Shown: piece by piece, positions 35,067-43,139 of the stretch
Layout of the letters: each line of letters opens with the position of its first letter
Numbering within the stretch: the first letter of the stretch is position 1
Origin: Inconstantimicrobium porci
GTDB taxonomy: Bacteria; Bacillota; Clostridia; Clostridiales; Clostridiaceae
Direction: 5' to 3'
Assembly: GCF_009696465.1 (NCBI RefSeq)
Contig: NZ_VULX01000013.1
Coordinates: 1 to 64,000, forward strand
DNA length: 64,000 bases
The notes under the pieces: model-generated
Seen by the model: the letters and a program-made list of their open reading frames with translations, nothing else
Databases searched by the model: none
What the model was told of the DNA's origin: nothing
Translations under genes and position numbers: made by a program

Positions 35067-35546
35067 ATGAATATTGGTAAATTCTATGATCAACAGAGGA
35101 AGTATAATAAGCTATTAGTAATAGACCCAAAAATAAACAAAGCAAAAATGTCTACAAGAAAATATTTGGCCTTAAATGTAAAGCTAAGTGCATTAGCTAA
35201 TGAAACTCAGTGCTTTAAATATTGGATTGATAAGAATTACAAAATGATTAGTAGCAAAATATTTGACAAGTATATTGAATGCTTAAGTCACATACTTACA
35301 ATTGGACTTGATAAAAATTATATCGATATCGAGGAAGTAGATGTACGTCCAAATGATTATTGTTTAAGCGATCAGTTCTTAAACTTATTTGTAGATATAA
35401 ATGATATGATGATTTCATGTTCAATAGATCATTACCAAACACTTTTTGAAGACTTTATAAGTCTTGGAATAAGCCTAGGCTTTTCACAGGCAAAAATAGA
35501 AAAAGGCTTTCTAAACAGTTCAACATGTTTTAGTATAGCTCTGTAA
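35067..35546 (+). CDS. dUTPase_2-like protein with degraded metal motifs
   Basis: The start is the ATG at 35067 (GGGAGG upstream), giving 159 residues. The segment LALNVKLSALANETQCFKYWI (residues about 37-57) aligns with the all-alpha dimeric dUTPase signature, where VELGELANE carries the first acidic metal motif; here two of the glutamates are Lys and Ala. The second motif, usually EYVDGLHF, reads KYIECLSH, losing a Glu and replacing Asp by Glu. The fold is likely; dUTP hydrolysis is doubtful. Confidence 0.6.
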   Translation: MNIGKFYDQQRKYNKLLVIDPKINKAKMSTRKYLALNVKLSALANETQCFKYWIDKNYKMISSKIFDKYIECLSHILTIGLDKNYIDIEEVDVRPNDYCLSDQFLNLFVDINDMMISCSIDHYQTLFEDFISLGISLGFSQAKIEKGFLNSSTCFSIAL

Positions 35547-35601
35547 TTTTATACATTTATTAAGCGCCTATCGGAAATACTAATTTTCGGAGGTGTTTTT
35601 T

Positions 35602-36033
35602 ATGTTCGGAATAATTTTTTCAATAATTGCAGGTGTTGCAATGAGTATTCAAGGAGTCTTTAACAGCAGGTTAGGTGAAAAAATAGGTCTATGGGAAACA
35701 AACACTATAGTTCAGGGTTCAGCATTTGTTTTAACTCTTATAATTACTCTATTATTTGGTAAAGGAAATTTCAAAGAAATTCAAAGTGCAAATAAATTAT
35801 ATCTTACAGGTGGAATAATAGGAGTTATTATAACTTTTACCGTAATGATGAGTATCCTGAAACTTGGTCCTACATATGCTATTTCAATAATCCTTGTGGC
35901 ACAACTTATTGCTGCTGCATTAATCGACCTCTTTGGTTTATTCGATTCTGAGAAAATTGGATTTGGATTTACAAAAATAATTGGCGTAATAGTAATGATA
36001 ATTGGTATAATTATATTTAAATGGAGAAGTTAA
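35602..36033 (+). CDS. YdcZ-like (DUF606) membrane protein
   Basis: The ATG at 35602, with GGAGG at 35589-35593, gives 143 residues and about five hydrophobic helices. IIAGVAMSIQGVFNSRLGEKIGLWETN is the YdcZ/DUF606 signature, related to the DMT superfamily. Such half-size proteins are thought to form dimers for drug or metabolite export; the substrate is unknown. The next gene begins 25 bases downstream. Confidence 0.8.
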   Translation: MFGIIFSIIAGVAMSIQGVFNSRLGEKIGLWETNTIVQGSAFVLTLIITLLFGKGNFKEIQSANKLYLTGGIIGVIITFTVMMSILKLGPTYAISIILVAQLIAAALIDLFGLFDSEKIGFGFTKIIGVIVMIIGIIIFKWRS

Positions 36034-36057
36034 CACATTTAATATAAGGAGTTTATT

Positions 36058-36873
36058 ATGTCTTTTTTTAAAAATATTATTTTTTTGTCTAGAATGACAT
36101 TTAGGAATTTATGTACAGTTCCAAAGCAAAGAAGAAACTGTCATACAGACTCATTAGAGGTGAATTCCGCTTTATGGCTTGGTCATGCTACCGTCCTTTT
36201 AAACATAAACGGTACAACAATACTTACTGACCCTGTTTTATGCGGCTATCTTGGATATATGAAACGAGTAGTTAAAATTCCTGTTGATATATCTAAATAT
36301 CATGTAGATTACATACTTTTATCACACGGTCATACAGATCACATACACTTTCCTTCATTAAGAAAAATAAATAAGGATGCTATAGTAATTGTTCCTACAA
36401 TATATAAGCGTTTTTTAAATCATATCGGTTTTAATAATGTCTATAAACTTTCACCAGGAGAAGTTTTTGAAGATGATAATATAAGAATCGAATCACTTGA
36501 AGCTATTCATGATGGAAGAAGATTTTATATTGGCAAATTTACTGAATCTAACGCTTATCTTATAAAATGCAATAATAAGACAGTTTTTTATGCAGGAGAT
36601 ACAGCATATACTGAAAACTTCAATGATATTAAAAGCGACATTGCATTGATGCCAGTTGGGTGCTATACACCTGAAAGATTTTCTGTAATGCATTGTTCAC
36701 CAGAAGAAAGCTTTAAAATGTTTAAAAAAATGAAAAGTTCTATAATGCTACCTATACATTATAGAACATTTATCATTTCTCTTGATGACGAAGAACGCAC
36801 AATGAAAAAACTTCAAGAACTGAATGATGGTTCAATAAATATTGCTGATATAGGGCAAAGAGTTAATTTTTAA
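36058..36873 (+). CDS. UlaG/NAPE-PLD-like metallo-beta-lactamase-fold hydrolase
   Basis: The 271-residue protein has SALWLGHATVLLNINGTTILTDPVL near residue 37, the metal motif LLSHGHTDHIHFPSL (about residue 89), FYAGDTAYT and MLPIHYRTF near the end. This is the UlaG-like/phospholipase D-like MBL branch. Substrates in the family range from lactones to N-acyl phospholipids; none can be assigned. It follows YdcZ closely and may be co-transcribed. Confidence 0.85.
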   Translation: MSFFKNIIFLSRMTFRNLCTVPKQRRNCHTDSLEVNSALWLGHATVLLNINGTTILTDPVLCGYLGYMKRVVKIPVDISKYHVDYILLSHGHTDHIHFPSLRKINKDAIVIVPTIYKRFLNHIGFNNVYKLSPGEVFEDDNIRIESLEAIHDGRRFYIGKFTESNAYLIKCNNKTVFYAGDTAYTENFNDIKSDIALMPVGCYTPERFSVMHCSPEESFKMFKKMKSSIMLPIHYRTFIISLDDEERTMKKLQELNDGSINIADIGQRVNF

Positions 36874-36958
36874 TTCTTTGTCTTTTTATTTTATGAGTAC
36901 AACTTAAAGACTAATTAATCATATACATATACTGAAACTAATTTTAAGGAGTCTTTTT

Positions 36959-38167
36959 ATGTTTAAACGAAAGCTTGAAGAGAATCTCTTATACTGTGTG
37001 AAACGAAACATATATAAAAAATATAGAGTACTTATAAAATACAACAATTTTTCAGATAAAATTATCTCTAAAATAGAAAAATCCAATGGTACAGTCTATT
37101 CTTCTTTAAAACATATATGCCTTATATGTGCAGAAGTAAAAAGCCTTACCTTAAACAGGCTTATTGAAATGCCAGAAGTAACTTATGTATGCTTTGATGA
37201 TTATTGCCACATATGTGCATCTCCTATAGGTATAGAACCTGCTAACGGACTTCGCTTTTCTCATAATTATAAGTTATGCGGCAAAAATATCTCCATTGCA
37301 CTAATAGATACTGGTGTTTATCCTCATAAAGATCTTACCGAACCTGTAAACAGAATAATATACTTCAATGATATCATAAACAACATTCACTATCCTTATG
37401 ATGATAACGGCCATGGTACATTTATAGCTGGCATTATGTGTGGAAGCGGTCTGTACTGCAACAATATGTATAAAGGTCTTGCCACAAAATCAAATCTATA
37501 TGTCTATAAATGTTTTGATGCTAAGGGAAAAGGATTTGTTTCAGATATACTTTATGCTCTTGATATAATTATAGATATGTATGAAGAAGCTAATATAAAA
37601 ATAATCTGCCTTGCTGCAGAATACTTAAGTTATAACTCTTTTATAATCAATGCTTTTAATGATATGTTTAAAAAATGTTGTGATAAAAACATCATAGTTG
37701 TGGTACCATCAGGCAGCAGCAAAAACAGTGACTGCTCAATTAAAGGCTTCGCTACTTCAAAATACTGTTTTACAATAGGAGGCTATGATACTTACAAGAC
37801 AGATAAACCATATGAATATTCTTCCAGCGGTCCTTATCTAAAGCTTACAAAGCCAGAATTTGTAGCAGCAGCTTCGAATATAACATCATTAAATTCAGAT
37901 GTAACCTTTGTTTCAGAAAGGCGTGGTATAAAACTGTATCCTAGCAAACTTGAAAAGCTCTATACTGTTTATTCAGGCACATCATGTTCCTCTGCTTATA
38001 TATGTTCAATAATTGCATTGCTTTTTGAAGATAACATAAACCTTACATTCAATGATATTTTATCACTCTTTAAGTTATCTGCAGTCTCACCAGATATAAA
38101 CAAAGAATATGTAACAAAAAATATGGTAGGCTATGGACTTATAGATCCAACACAAATACTGAAGTAA
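36959..38167 (+). CDS. S8-family subtilisin-like peptidase, intracellular type
   Basis: The 402-residue protein has no signal peptide. The catalytic triad lies in ALIDTGVYPHKDL (Asp), DNGHGTFIAGIM (His) and YSGTSCSSAYICSIIALL (Ser). A region of about 100 residues before the catalytic Asp could be a propeptide-like domain. The oxyanion-hole motif, normally AxGN, reads VVVPSGSSKN, so the Asn appears replaced by Ser. TAAGGAG precedes the ATG. A cytoplasmic or spore-germination protease role is possible but unproven. Confidence 0.8.
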   Translation: MFKRKLEENLLYCVKRNIYKKYRVLIKYNNFSDKIISKIEKSNGTVYSSLKHICLICAEVKSLTLNRLIEMPEVTYVCFDDYCHICASPIGIEPANGLRFSHNYKLCGKNISIALIDTGVYPHKDLTEPVNRIIYFNDIINNIHYPYDDNGHGTFIAGIMCGSGLYCNNMYKGLATKSNLYVYKCFDAKGKGFVSDILYALDIIIDMYEEANIKIICLAAEYLSYNSFIINAFNDMFKKCCDKNIIVVVPSGSSKNSDCSIKGFATSKYCFTIGGYDTYKTDKPYEYSSSGPYLKLTKPEFVAAASNITSLNSDVTFVSERRGIKLYPSKLEKLYTVYSGTSCSSAYICSIIALLFEDNINLTFNDILSLFKLSAVSPDINKEYVTKNMVGYGLIDPTQILK

Positions 38168-38233
38168 AAGTAGAATTAAAGATCTATTTCGACTCCTCAA
38201 TTGTTAAAATTGAAGCTCATAAAAATAATATAA

Positions 38234-38421
38234 CAGGGCACAAGTCACAGGTCACAGATAATGACGAAACTTCCCTGTGGGCAGTTTCATAAAGAAAACA
38301 AAGCCTTATTCTGAATTTTCTTTTTAGTGGTTTGGAGGATATGCCTCCATTACTTAAAATCCATGAGCTTGCGAATAAATTTTCTCCTTTTCTGTGACCT
38401 GTGACCTATTACCTGTGTCCT
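38234..38421. repeat. Heptamer-armed intergenic element, copy H10 (matched arms)
   Basis: The left arm (38234-38261) has four 7-base words including CAAGTCA and CAGGTCA. Core hairpins are GAAACT/AGTTTC, GGAGG/CCTCC (38335-38347) and AAATCCATG...AATAAATTT. The right arm (38387-38421) has five words: CTTTTCT, GTGACCT twice, ATTACCT, GTGTCCT. Right-arm words are reverse complements of the left type (AGGTCAC). The remaining gap, 38168-38233 and 38422-38487, is AT-rich and featureless. Confidence 0.85.
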
Positions 38422-38487
38422 GTTAAACAAATACTTAATTATTAAACAAATTAATTAAAGTTTATAGACGCTTATTAAAATATATTA

Positions 38488-39678
38488 TTACATTATATAT
38501 TTTGCCGGATTGATTGCAACACCATTTGTTCTTAACTCAAAATGTATATGTGGCCCTGTACTATTTCCAGTGCTGCCTACAAGTGCGATTGTATCACCCT
38601 TCTTTATAACGTCACCTTTTTGCACGAGTATCTTGCTGCTATGTCCATACAATGTTTCTATACCGCCTCCATGATTTACCTTAACATAATATCCATATAC
38701 AGAATTATAACCTGTTTCATTTACTACCCCATCCAGGGCAGCCCCTATATTTGATCCGTAACATGCTGCAATATCAATACCGTGATGAGTTGCTCCATAT
38801 CTTCTGCCATAATTAGAAGTAATAATTCCTCTTGATGGTCTCTGAAGAAACGGTACTCCATCAGCAATAGGATTTTTCACACCATGATAAACTATAGTAT
38901 CAATTGCTGGAATTGTAACATTCTCTTTTATTGTCTTTTCACTATTTTTAATGCCGTTAACATATGCAATCTGCTTATCAATAACAGCCTTTCCAGGGCT
39001 ACCTTTTATCATCCTCATATTGCCTATATACATGGTGCTGTCAGGCATCATTACCGTATCTTCCTTTTTTATTTCCTGTATTTTTTCAACAGCATCTATA
39101 TGTACATTAACTACTGGATAAGTCTTATTTATTTCTTTTATCCTTTTTGCCGCATCCTTATTAGATATTATTTTAGAAAGCTGTACTCGTACTTTCTTGT
39201 AAGTGCTTTTTGTATCTATATCAACTGATTTTACATTTGCTTCTTTAAGCTTCAGGTCCTTTATATAGCTATCTCCAACAGATTGGAGAATCTTTCTTCC
39301 ATCATCTCTTGATGATATAATTGCAATTTCTTTATTATTAAGATACATATCGTATGCATCAACTTCTATATCAAGTGTCTTCTTTAAATTCTCCTTAATT
39401 TCCTGCACTGAAGATGCGTTTATACTTGTATCATTAATAACTCTAAATGAAATATCCTTCTGAGGAAACCTTACATTGCTATACTTTGCTGCAATTTCAT
39501 TCTTAAGTTCATTATATGCCTTATCAGCTTCACCTTTATCATTTACATAACCAACTATTATCCCCTGATTTTTCACTTCATACCTAGTTATAGTTCTATC
39601 TAAAGAAAACCACATAAATAAGGGAAATATTAAGCATAATAACTTAGGCGCCTTTATATTCTTTTTAATTTTATCCAT
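38488..39678 (-). CDS. M23-family peptidase (LytM-type), membrane-anchored
   Basis: From the ATG at 39678 with GGAAGG upstream, the protein has 396 residues. It has a basic start, a hydrophobic anchor (LLCLIFPLFMWFSL), an N-terminal region rich in K and E with two repeated domain-like blocks, and a C-terminal M23 domain: HHGIDIAACYGSNIG (zinc ligands H-x3-D), GGGIETLYGHSS and GPHIHFELR. It would cut peptide crossbridges in the wall or, like SpoIIQ-type members, act structurally; all three zinc-motif residues are present, so it is probably active. Confidence 0.85.
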   Translation of the reverse strand: MDKIKKNIKAPKLLCLIFPLFMWFSLDRTITRYEVKNQGIIVGYVNDKGEADKAYNELKNEIAAKYSNVRFPQKDISFRVINDTSINASSVQEIKENLKKTLDIEVDAYDMYLNNKEIAIISSRDDGRKILQSVGDSYIKDLKLKEANVKSVDIDTKSTYKKVRVQLSKIISNKDAAKRIKEINKTYPVVNVHIDAVEKIQEIKKEDTVMMPDSTMYIGNMRMIKGSPGKAVIDKQIAYVNGIKNSEKTIKENVTIPAIDTIVYHGVKNPIADGVPFLQRPSRGIITSNYGRRYGATHHGIDIAACYGSNIGAALDGVVNETGYNSVYGYYVKVNHGGGIETLYGHSSKILVQKGDVIKKGDTIALVGSTGNSTGPHIHFELRTNGVAINPAKYIM

Positions 39679-39896
39679 AATACATCCTTCCATAATTATC
39701 TTAATTATTTGCAACACATCTTTTACTTTACCCATACTTTCATTTTTTATACAAAAAATCATTAGTTGTTACTTATTGCACCCTTTGATATAATTAGCTT
39801 TAAGAGAACAAATACGTTTTATAGTCATATTCATTCATTAATTAATATGATAAATTGAACTTATTATTAAATAAAATTTGGAGGTGATACTGTCCT

Positions 39897-40898
39897 ATGA
39901 GTACTTTTATGCTAAAAAATTCTCCTATTGAATTTACTCCTGTAAGCAATATTTTTATAGATAAATATATGGCTGAAGCTCGTGGCGAATTTGTAAAAGT
40001 TTATCTCTTAATGCTGAAATATAGAACATCAGGAGAAGTTGGCGTAAATTCATCAATTGTTGCATCAAACCTTCATCTTCTTGAATCTGATGTTATGAAT
40101 GCTCTTGATTATTGGAATACGGAAGGCATCATAAAATTAACTCCTATCGACAACATGGGAAACTATGATATAGACTTCTGTGATCTATCAAATGATACAA
40201 ATAATAATGAAAGCGTTGATCTTCTTTCAGAACTTGATAACAACAATTCAAAGGATATGCTTAAAGATATAGAAAAACTTATATCAAGACCTCTTTCCAC
40301 AAAAGAAATGTCAACTTACTTAAGTTGGCAGAAAGAGCTTAATTTTTCTTATGAACTTATTCTTCTGCTTATTGAATACTGTGTATCCAAAGGAAAAACA
40401 GATGTAAGATACATAGAAAAGGTTGCACTTGGATGGCATAATTCAGGTATACAGAATATTGAAGATGCTCAATCCTATATAGCAAAACATGAAGATAAAT
40501 GGATACAATTTAGAAAAATATTAGACTTTCTTGGTATGAAAAATGCTGAGGTCATGAAACCACAGCAAGATATGATGGAAAAATGGATTTATACTTATAA
40601 TTTTTCTATTGAAATGATAAAAAAAGCTGCAACTATATGTTTTAACAGGCTTAATCATTCAGATTTTAAATATATTGATGGCATACTTTCTAAGTGGCAT
40701 GCAGATAATATAAAGACTATTAAAGATATTGAATTGAAAGATGCAGTAAGAAAAAATAATACAACTTACAACAAATCTAATACTACTGCTTCAAACAGCA
40801 AAAATAATGCTGGTCTTAAATTTAATAACTTTAAACAACGCGAATATGATTATGATGAGTTAGAGAAAAAATTATTAGGATGGGATGACAATGATTAA
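39897..40898 (+). CDS. DnaD-domain replication protein
   Basis: The 333-residue protein has an N-terminal winged-helix part (residues 15-80; EVGVNSSIVASNLHLLESDVMNALDYW) and two DnaD/DnaB_2-type helical domains (about 130-200 and 205-275, with the YIEKVALGWH and YIDGILSKWH motifs). Such proteins cooperate with DnaA in primosome loading. A K/N-rich tail follows. GGAGGTG precedes the ATG. The DnaI-like gene overlaps its end by 14 bases, confirming an operon. Confidence 0.85.
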   Translation: MSTFMLKNSPIEFTPVSNIFIDKYMAEARGEFVKVYLLMLKYRTSGEVGVNSSIVASNLHLLESDVMNALDYWNTEGIIKLTPIDNMGNYDIDFCDLSNDTNNNESVDLLSELDNNNSKDMLKDIEKLISRPLSTKEMSTYLSWQKELNFSYELILLLIEYCVSKGKTDVRYIEKVALGWHNSGIQNIEDAQSYIAKHEDKWIQFRKILDFLGMKNAEVMKPQQDMMEKWIYTYNFSIEMIKKAATICFNRLNHSDFKYIDGILSKWHADNIKTIKDIELKDAVRKNNTTYNKSNTTASNSKNNAGLKFNNFKQREYDYDELEKKLLGWDDND

Positions 40899-41901
40899 GG
40901 GATATAAAACTCAAATTATGGATTACTATGAAAAAATTCGTTACCATGAGAGAAAAGCTCTCCAGGAAAGAAAAGATAATATAAAAAGAGAACATCCTGA
41001 GATACTTGACCTTGAAAATGAGATCGGACGTCTTTCAATAAAGCTTTCTATGGATATACTTAGACACGGAAATGCTGATGATGTAGTAAGTAAAACCAGA
41101 GAAGCCATAACTGATCTTAGAGTACAGAAAGCAGAACTGCTTGTTGCTTACGGCTATGGGCAGGATTATCTTTCAATGCACTATCAGTGCAGTAAATGTA
41201 ATGATACAGGTTACATAGGAACAAAGAGATGCTCATGCTTTGACAGATACCTTGTTAAACTTTATTATAAAAGTTCTGAACTTGCAGAATCAATAAAAAC
41301 AAATAACTTTAATACATTCAACTTAGATTTTTATTCTCCAAGATCAGATGGAAGCGAAAAGTTTTCGCCTAGAGATAATATAGAACAAATATTATCTTAT
41401 ATTAAGAATGATTATATCCCTAACTTTAAAAACCATTCTGTAAATATGCTTTTTTATGGTGATCCTGGTACAGGAAAAACTTTCATGACTCAATGTATAG
41501 CAAAGGAACTCTTAGATAAAGGTTTCCTTGTTATTTATAAAACTTCTGACGAACTTAATAAGGATTTGAGAACTATAACATTTGATAATGATAAAGCATT
41601 AGAAGAATCACTTATAAATTGTGATCTACTTATTATTGATGACTTAGGTGCTGAACAGATAACAGACTTTTCAGTTACTAATTTCTTTACATTTCTTAAT
41701 AAGAAACTTATTAAGAATAAGAAAATGCTTATTTCAACAAATCTATTACTATCAGACTTAACAAAGTCATATACAGAAAGAATTACATCAAGATTATTTG
41801 GAAACTTCAGGCTTCAGAAATTTTATACTGAAGATATAAGAATACAGAAAAAATCCTTAAGGCAAAATAGATTTTCAGAAAAAACTATACTTAATCAATA
41901 G
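40885..41901 (+). CDS. DnaI/DnaC-like helicase loader ATPase
   Basis: The 338-residue protein has an N-terminal helicase-binding region with a CxxC-type zinc motif (YQCSKCNDTGYIGTKRCSCF, about residues 93-112) and an AAA+ domain with Walker A GDPGTGKTF (residue about 195) and Walker B LLIIDDLGAE. DnaI loads DnaB (52 genes' worth of distance away here) onto single strands. The ATG at 40885 overlaps dnaD; a second ATG at 40891 is also possible. A terminator follows. Confidence 0.9.
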   Translation: MTMIKGYKTQIMDYYEKIRYHERKALQERKDNIKREHPEILDLENEIGRLSIKLSMDILRHGNADDVVSKTREAITDLRVQKAELLVAYGYGQDYLSMHYQCSKCNDTGYIGTKRCSCFDRYLVKLYYKSSELAESIKTNNFNTFNLDFYSPRSDGSEKFSPRDNIEQILSYIKNDYIPNFKNHSVNMLFYGDPGTGKTFMTQCIAKELLDKGFLVIYKTSDELNKDLRTITFDNDKALEESLINCDLLIIDDLGAEQITDFSVTNFFTFLNKKLIKNKKMLISTNLLLSDLTKSYTERITSRLFGNFRLQKFYTEDIRIQKKSLRQNRFSEKTILNQ

Positions 41902-41929
41902 ATGCTCTTTTTAATATATAATTAATGAT

Positions 41930-41961
41930 GAAACCAGCAGACCATGACTGCTGGTTTCTTT
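41930..41961 (+). terminator. Terminator of the dnaD-dnaI operon
   Basis: GAAACCAGCAG pairs with CTGCTGGTTTC around ACCATGA, followed by TTTATTTT. Confidence 0.9.
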
Positions 41962-42040
41962 ATTTTAATTAAATCCTTAATAATGCATATCGCATAATGA
42001 AGGAAAATTAAGTGAGTAACTTATAAATTATCTTATGTAC

Positions 42041-42074
42041 AAAAAAGACTATTACAGTTATTGTAATAGTCTTT
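42041..42074 (-). terminator. Terminator of the tRNA operon
   Basis: AAAGACTATTACA pairs perfectly with TGTAATAGTCTTT around GTTAT. On the minus strand TTTTTT follows, just beyond the last tRNA. Confidence 0.9.
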
Positions 42075-42079
42075 ATATT

Positions 42080-42156
42080 TGGCGACTCAGAAGGGACTTG
42101 AACCCACGACATCCAGCGTGACAGGCTGGCACTCTAACCAACTGAGCTACTGAGCC
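42080..42156 (-). tRNA. tRNA-Asp (GTC), copy 1
   Basis: Complete cloverleaf with anticodon GTC and encoded CCA end. It is the last tRNA of the operon and identical in sequence to copies 2 and 3. Confidence 0.97.
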
Positions 42157-42161
42157 ACATA

Positions 42162-42237
42162 TGGTGGTCACAATAGGGCTCGAACCTATGACCCTCTGCT
42201 TGTAAGGCAGATGCTCTCCCAGCTGAGCTATGCGACC
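42162..42237 (-). tRNA. tRNA-Val (TAC), copy 1
   Basis: Complete cloverleaf with anticodon TAC and encoded CCA, between tRNA-Glu and tRNA-Asp with a 5-bp spacer to the latter. Confidence 0.97.
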
Positions 42238-42241
42238 GTAT

Positions 42242-42316
42242 TGGTGACTTCTAGGGGAATCGAACCCCTGTTACCACCGTGAAAGGGTGGTGTCTTAACC
42301 GCTTGACCAAGAAGCC
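42242..42316 (-). tRNA. tRNA-Glu (TTC), copy 1
   Basis: Complete cloverleaf with anticodon TTC and encoded CCA, upstream of tRNA-Val. Confidence 0.97.
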
Positions 42317-42348
42317 ATATTATTTTTTATTTTGTATTGTTTTTAAAA

Positions 42349-42424
42349 TGGAGCTGGCAATAGGACTTGAACCTACAACCTGCTGATTACAAGTCAGCTG
42401 CTCTACCAATTGAGCCATGCCAGC
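42349..42424 (-). tRNA. tRNA-Thr (TGT), copy 1
   Basis: Complete cloverleaf with anticodon TGT and encoded CCA, separated by a 32-bp spacer from tRNA-Glu. Confidence 0.97.
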
Positions 42425-42439
42425 AGTATTTTAAAAAAA

Positions 42440-42516
42440 TGGCGACTCAGAAGGGACTTGAACCCACGACATCCAGCGTGACAGGCTGGCACTCTAACCA
42501 ACTGAGCTACTGAGCC
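42440..42516 (-). tRNA. tRNA-Asp (GTC), copy 2
   Basis: Identical to copy 1 with a 360-bp offset; anticodon GTC, CCA encoded. Confidence 0.97.
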
Positions 42517-42521
42517 ACATA

Positions 42522-42597
42522 TGGTGGTCACAATAGGGCTCGAACCTATGACCCTCTGCTTGTAAGGCAGATGCTCTCCCAGCTGAGCTATGCGACC
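42522..42597 (-). tRNA. tRNA-Val (TAC), copy 2
   Basis: Identical to copy 1 with a 360-bp offset; anticodon TAC, CCA encoded. Confidence 0.97.
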
Positions 42598-42601
42598 GTA
42601 T

Positions 42602-42676
42602 TGGTGACTTCTAGGGGAATCGAACCCCTGTTACCACCGTGAAAGGGTGGTGTCTTAACCGCTTGACCAAGAAGCC
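42602..42676 (-). tRNA. tRNA-Glu (TTC), copy 2
   Basis: Identical to copy 1 with a 360-bp offset; anticodon TTC, CCA encoded. Confidence 0.97.
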
Positions 42677-42708
42677 ATATTATTTTTTATTTTGTATTGT
42701 TTTTAAAA

Positions 42709-42784
42709 TGGAGCTGGCAATAGGACTTGAACCTACAACCTGCTGATTACAAGTCAGCTGCTCTACCAATTGAGCCATGCCAGC
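42709..42784 (-). tRNA. tRNA-Thr (TGT), copy 2
   Basis: Identical to copy 1 with a 360-bp offset; anticodon TGT, CCA encoded. The third block has no Thr gene. Confidence 0.97.
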
Positions 42785-42799
42785 AGTATTTTAAAAAAA

Positions 42800-42876
42800 T
42801 GGCGACTCAGAAGGGACTTGAACCCACGACATCCAGCGTGACAGGCTGGCACTCTAACCAACTGAGCTACTGAGCC
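42800..42876 (-). tRNA. tRNA-Asp (GTC), copy 3
   Basis: Identical to copies 1 and 2; anticodon GTC, CCA encoded. Confidence 0.97.
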
Positions 42877-42881
42877 ACATA

Positions 42882-42957
42882 TGGTGGTCACAATAGGGCT
42901 CGAACCTATGACCCTCTGCTTGTAAGGCAGATGCTCTCCCAGCTGAGCTATGCGACC
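42882..42957 (-). tRNA. tRNA-Val (TAC), copy 3
   Basis: Same tRNA as copies 1 and 2; the flanking spacer towards tRNA-Glu differs slightly from the other blocks. Confidence 0.97.
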
Positions 42958-42961
42958 ATAA

Positions 42962-43036
42962 TGGTGACTTCTAGGGGAATCGAACCCCTGTTACCACCGT
43001 GAAAGGGTGGTGTCTTAACCGCTTGACCAAGAAGCC
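42962..43036 (-). tRNA. tRNA-Glu (TTC), copy 3
   Basis: First gene of the operon on the minus strand, 43 bases downstream of the promoter -10 box; anticodon TTC, CCA encoded. Confidence 0.97.
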
Positions 43037-43078
43037 ATATTGTTTTGTTTTTTCAAGTCTCCCGACCTGACATAGACT

Positions 43079-43107
43079 ATCTTACAAAAAATAAGCCTTT
43101 GTGTCAA
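43079..43107 (-). promoter_or_regulatory. Promoter of the tRNA operon
   Basis: On the minus strand TTGACA (43107-43102), 17 bases, TAAGAT (43084-43079), followed by a GC-rich start region (GGTCGGGAG) as in stringently controlled stable RNA promoters. Confidence 0.8.
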
Positions 43108-43139
43108 CATTTTTTTTTAACTTTTTTTATTTTATTATA

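Larger units (their letters stand above)
42080..43036 (-). repeat. 360-bp tandem repeat of a tRNA block
   Basis: The block Thr-Glu-Val-Asp (5' to 3' on the minus strand this reads Glu, Val, Asp, Thr) is repeated with an exact period of 360 bp, two full copies plus a third lacking Thr. Spacers as well as tRNAs are duplicated; the only difference noticed is in the Val-Glu spacer of the third copy (around 42957-42962). This points to recent unequal duplication. Confidence 0.95.

Noticed and set aside
42080-43036. CRISPR-like array
   Set aside because: The regular repeats are tRNA genes with identical 360-bp spacing; no short direct repeats with unique spacers occur anywhere in the window.
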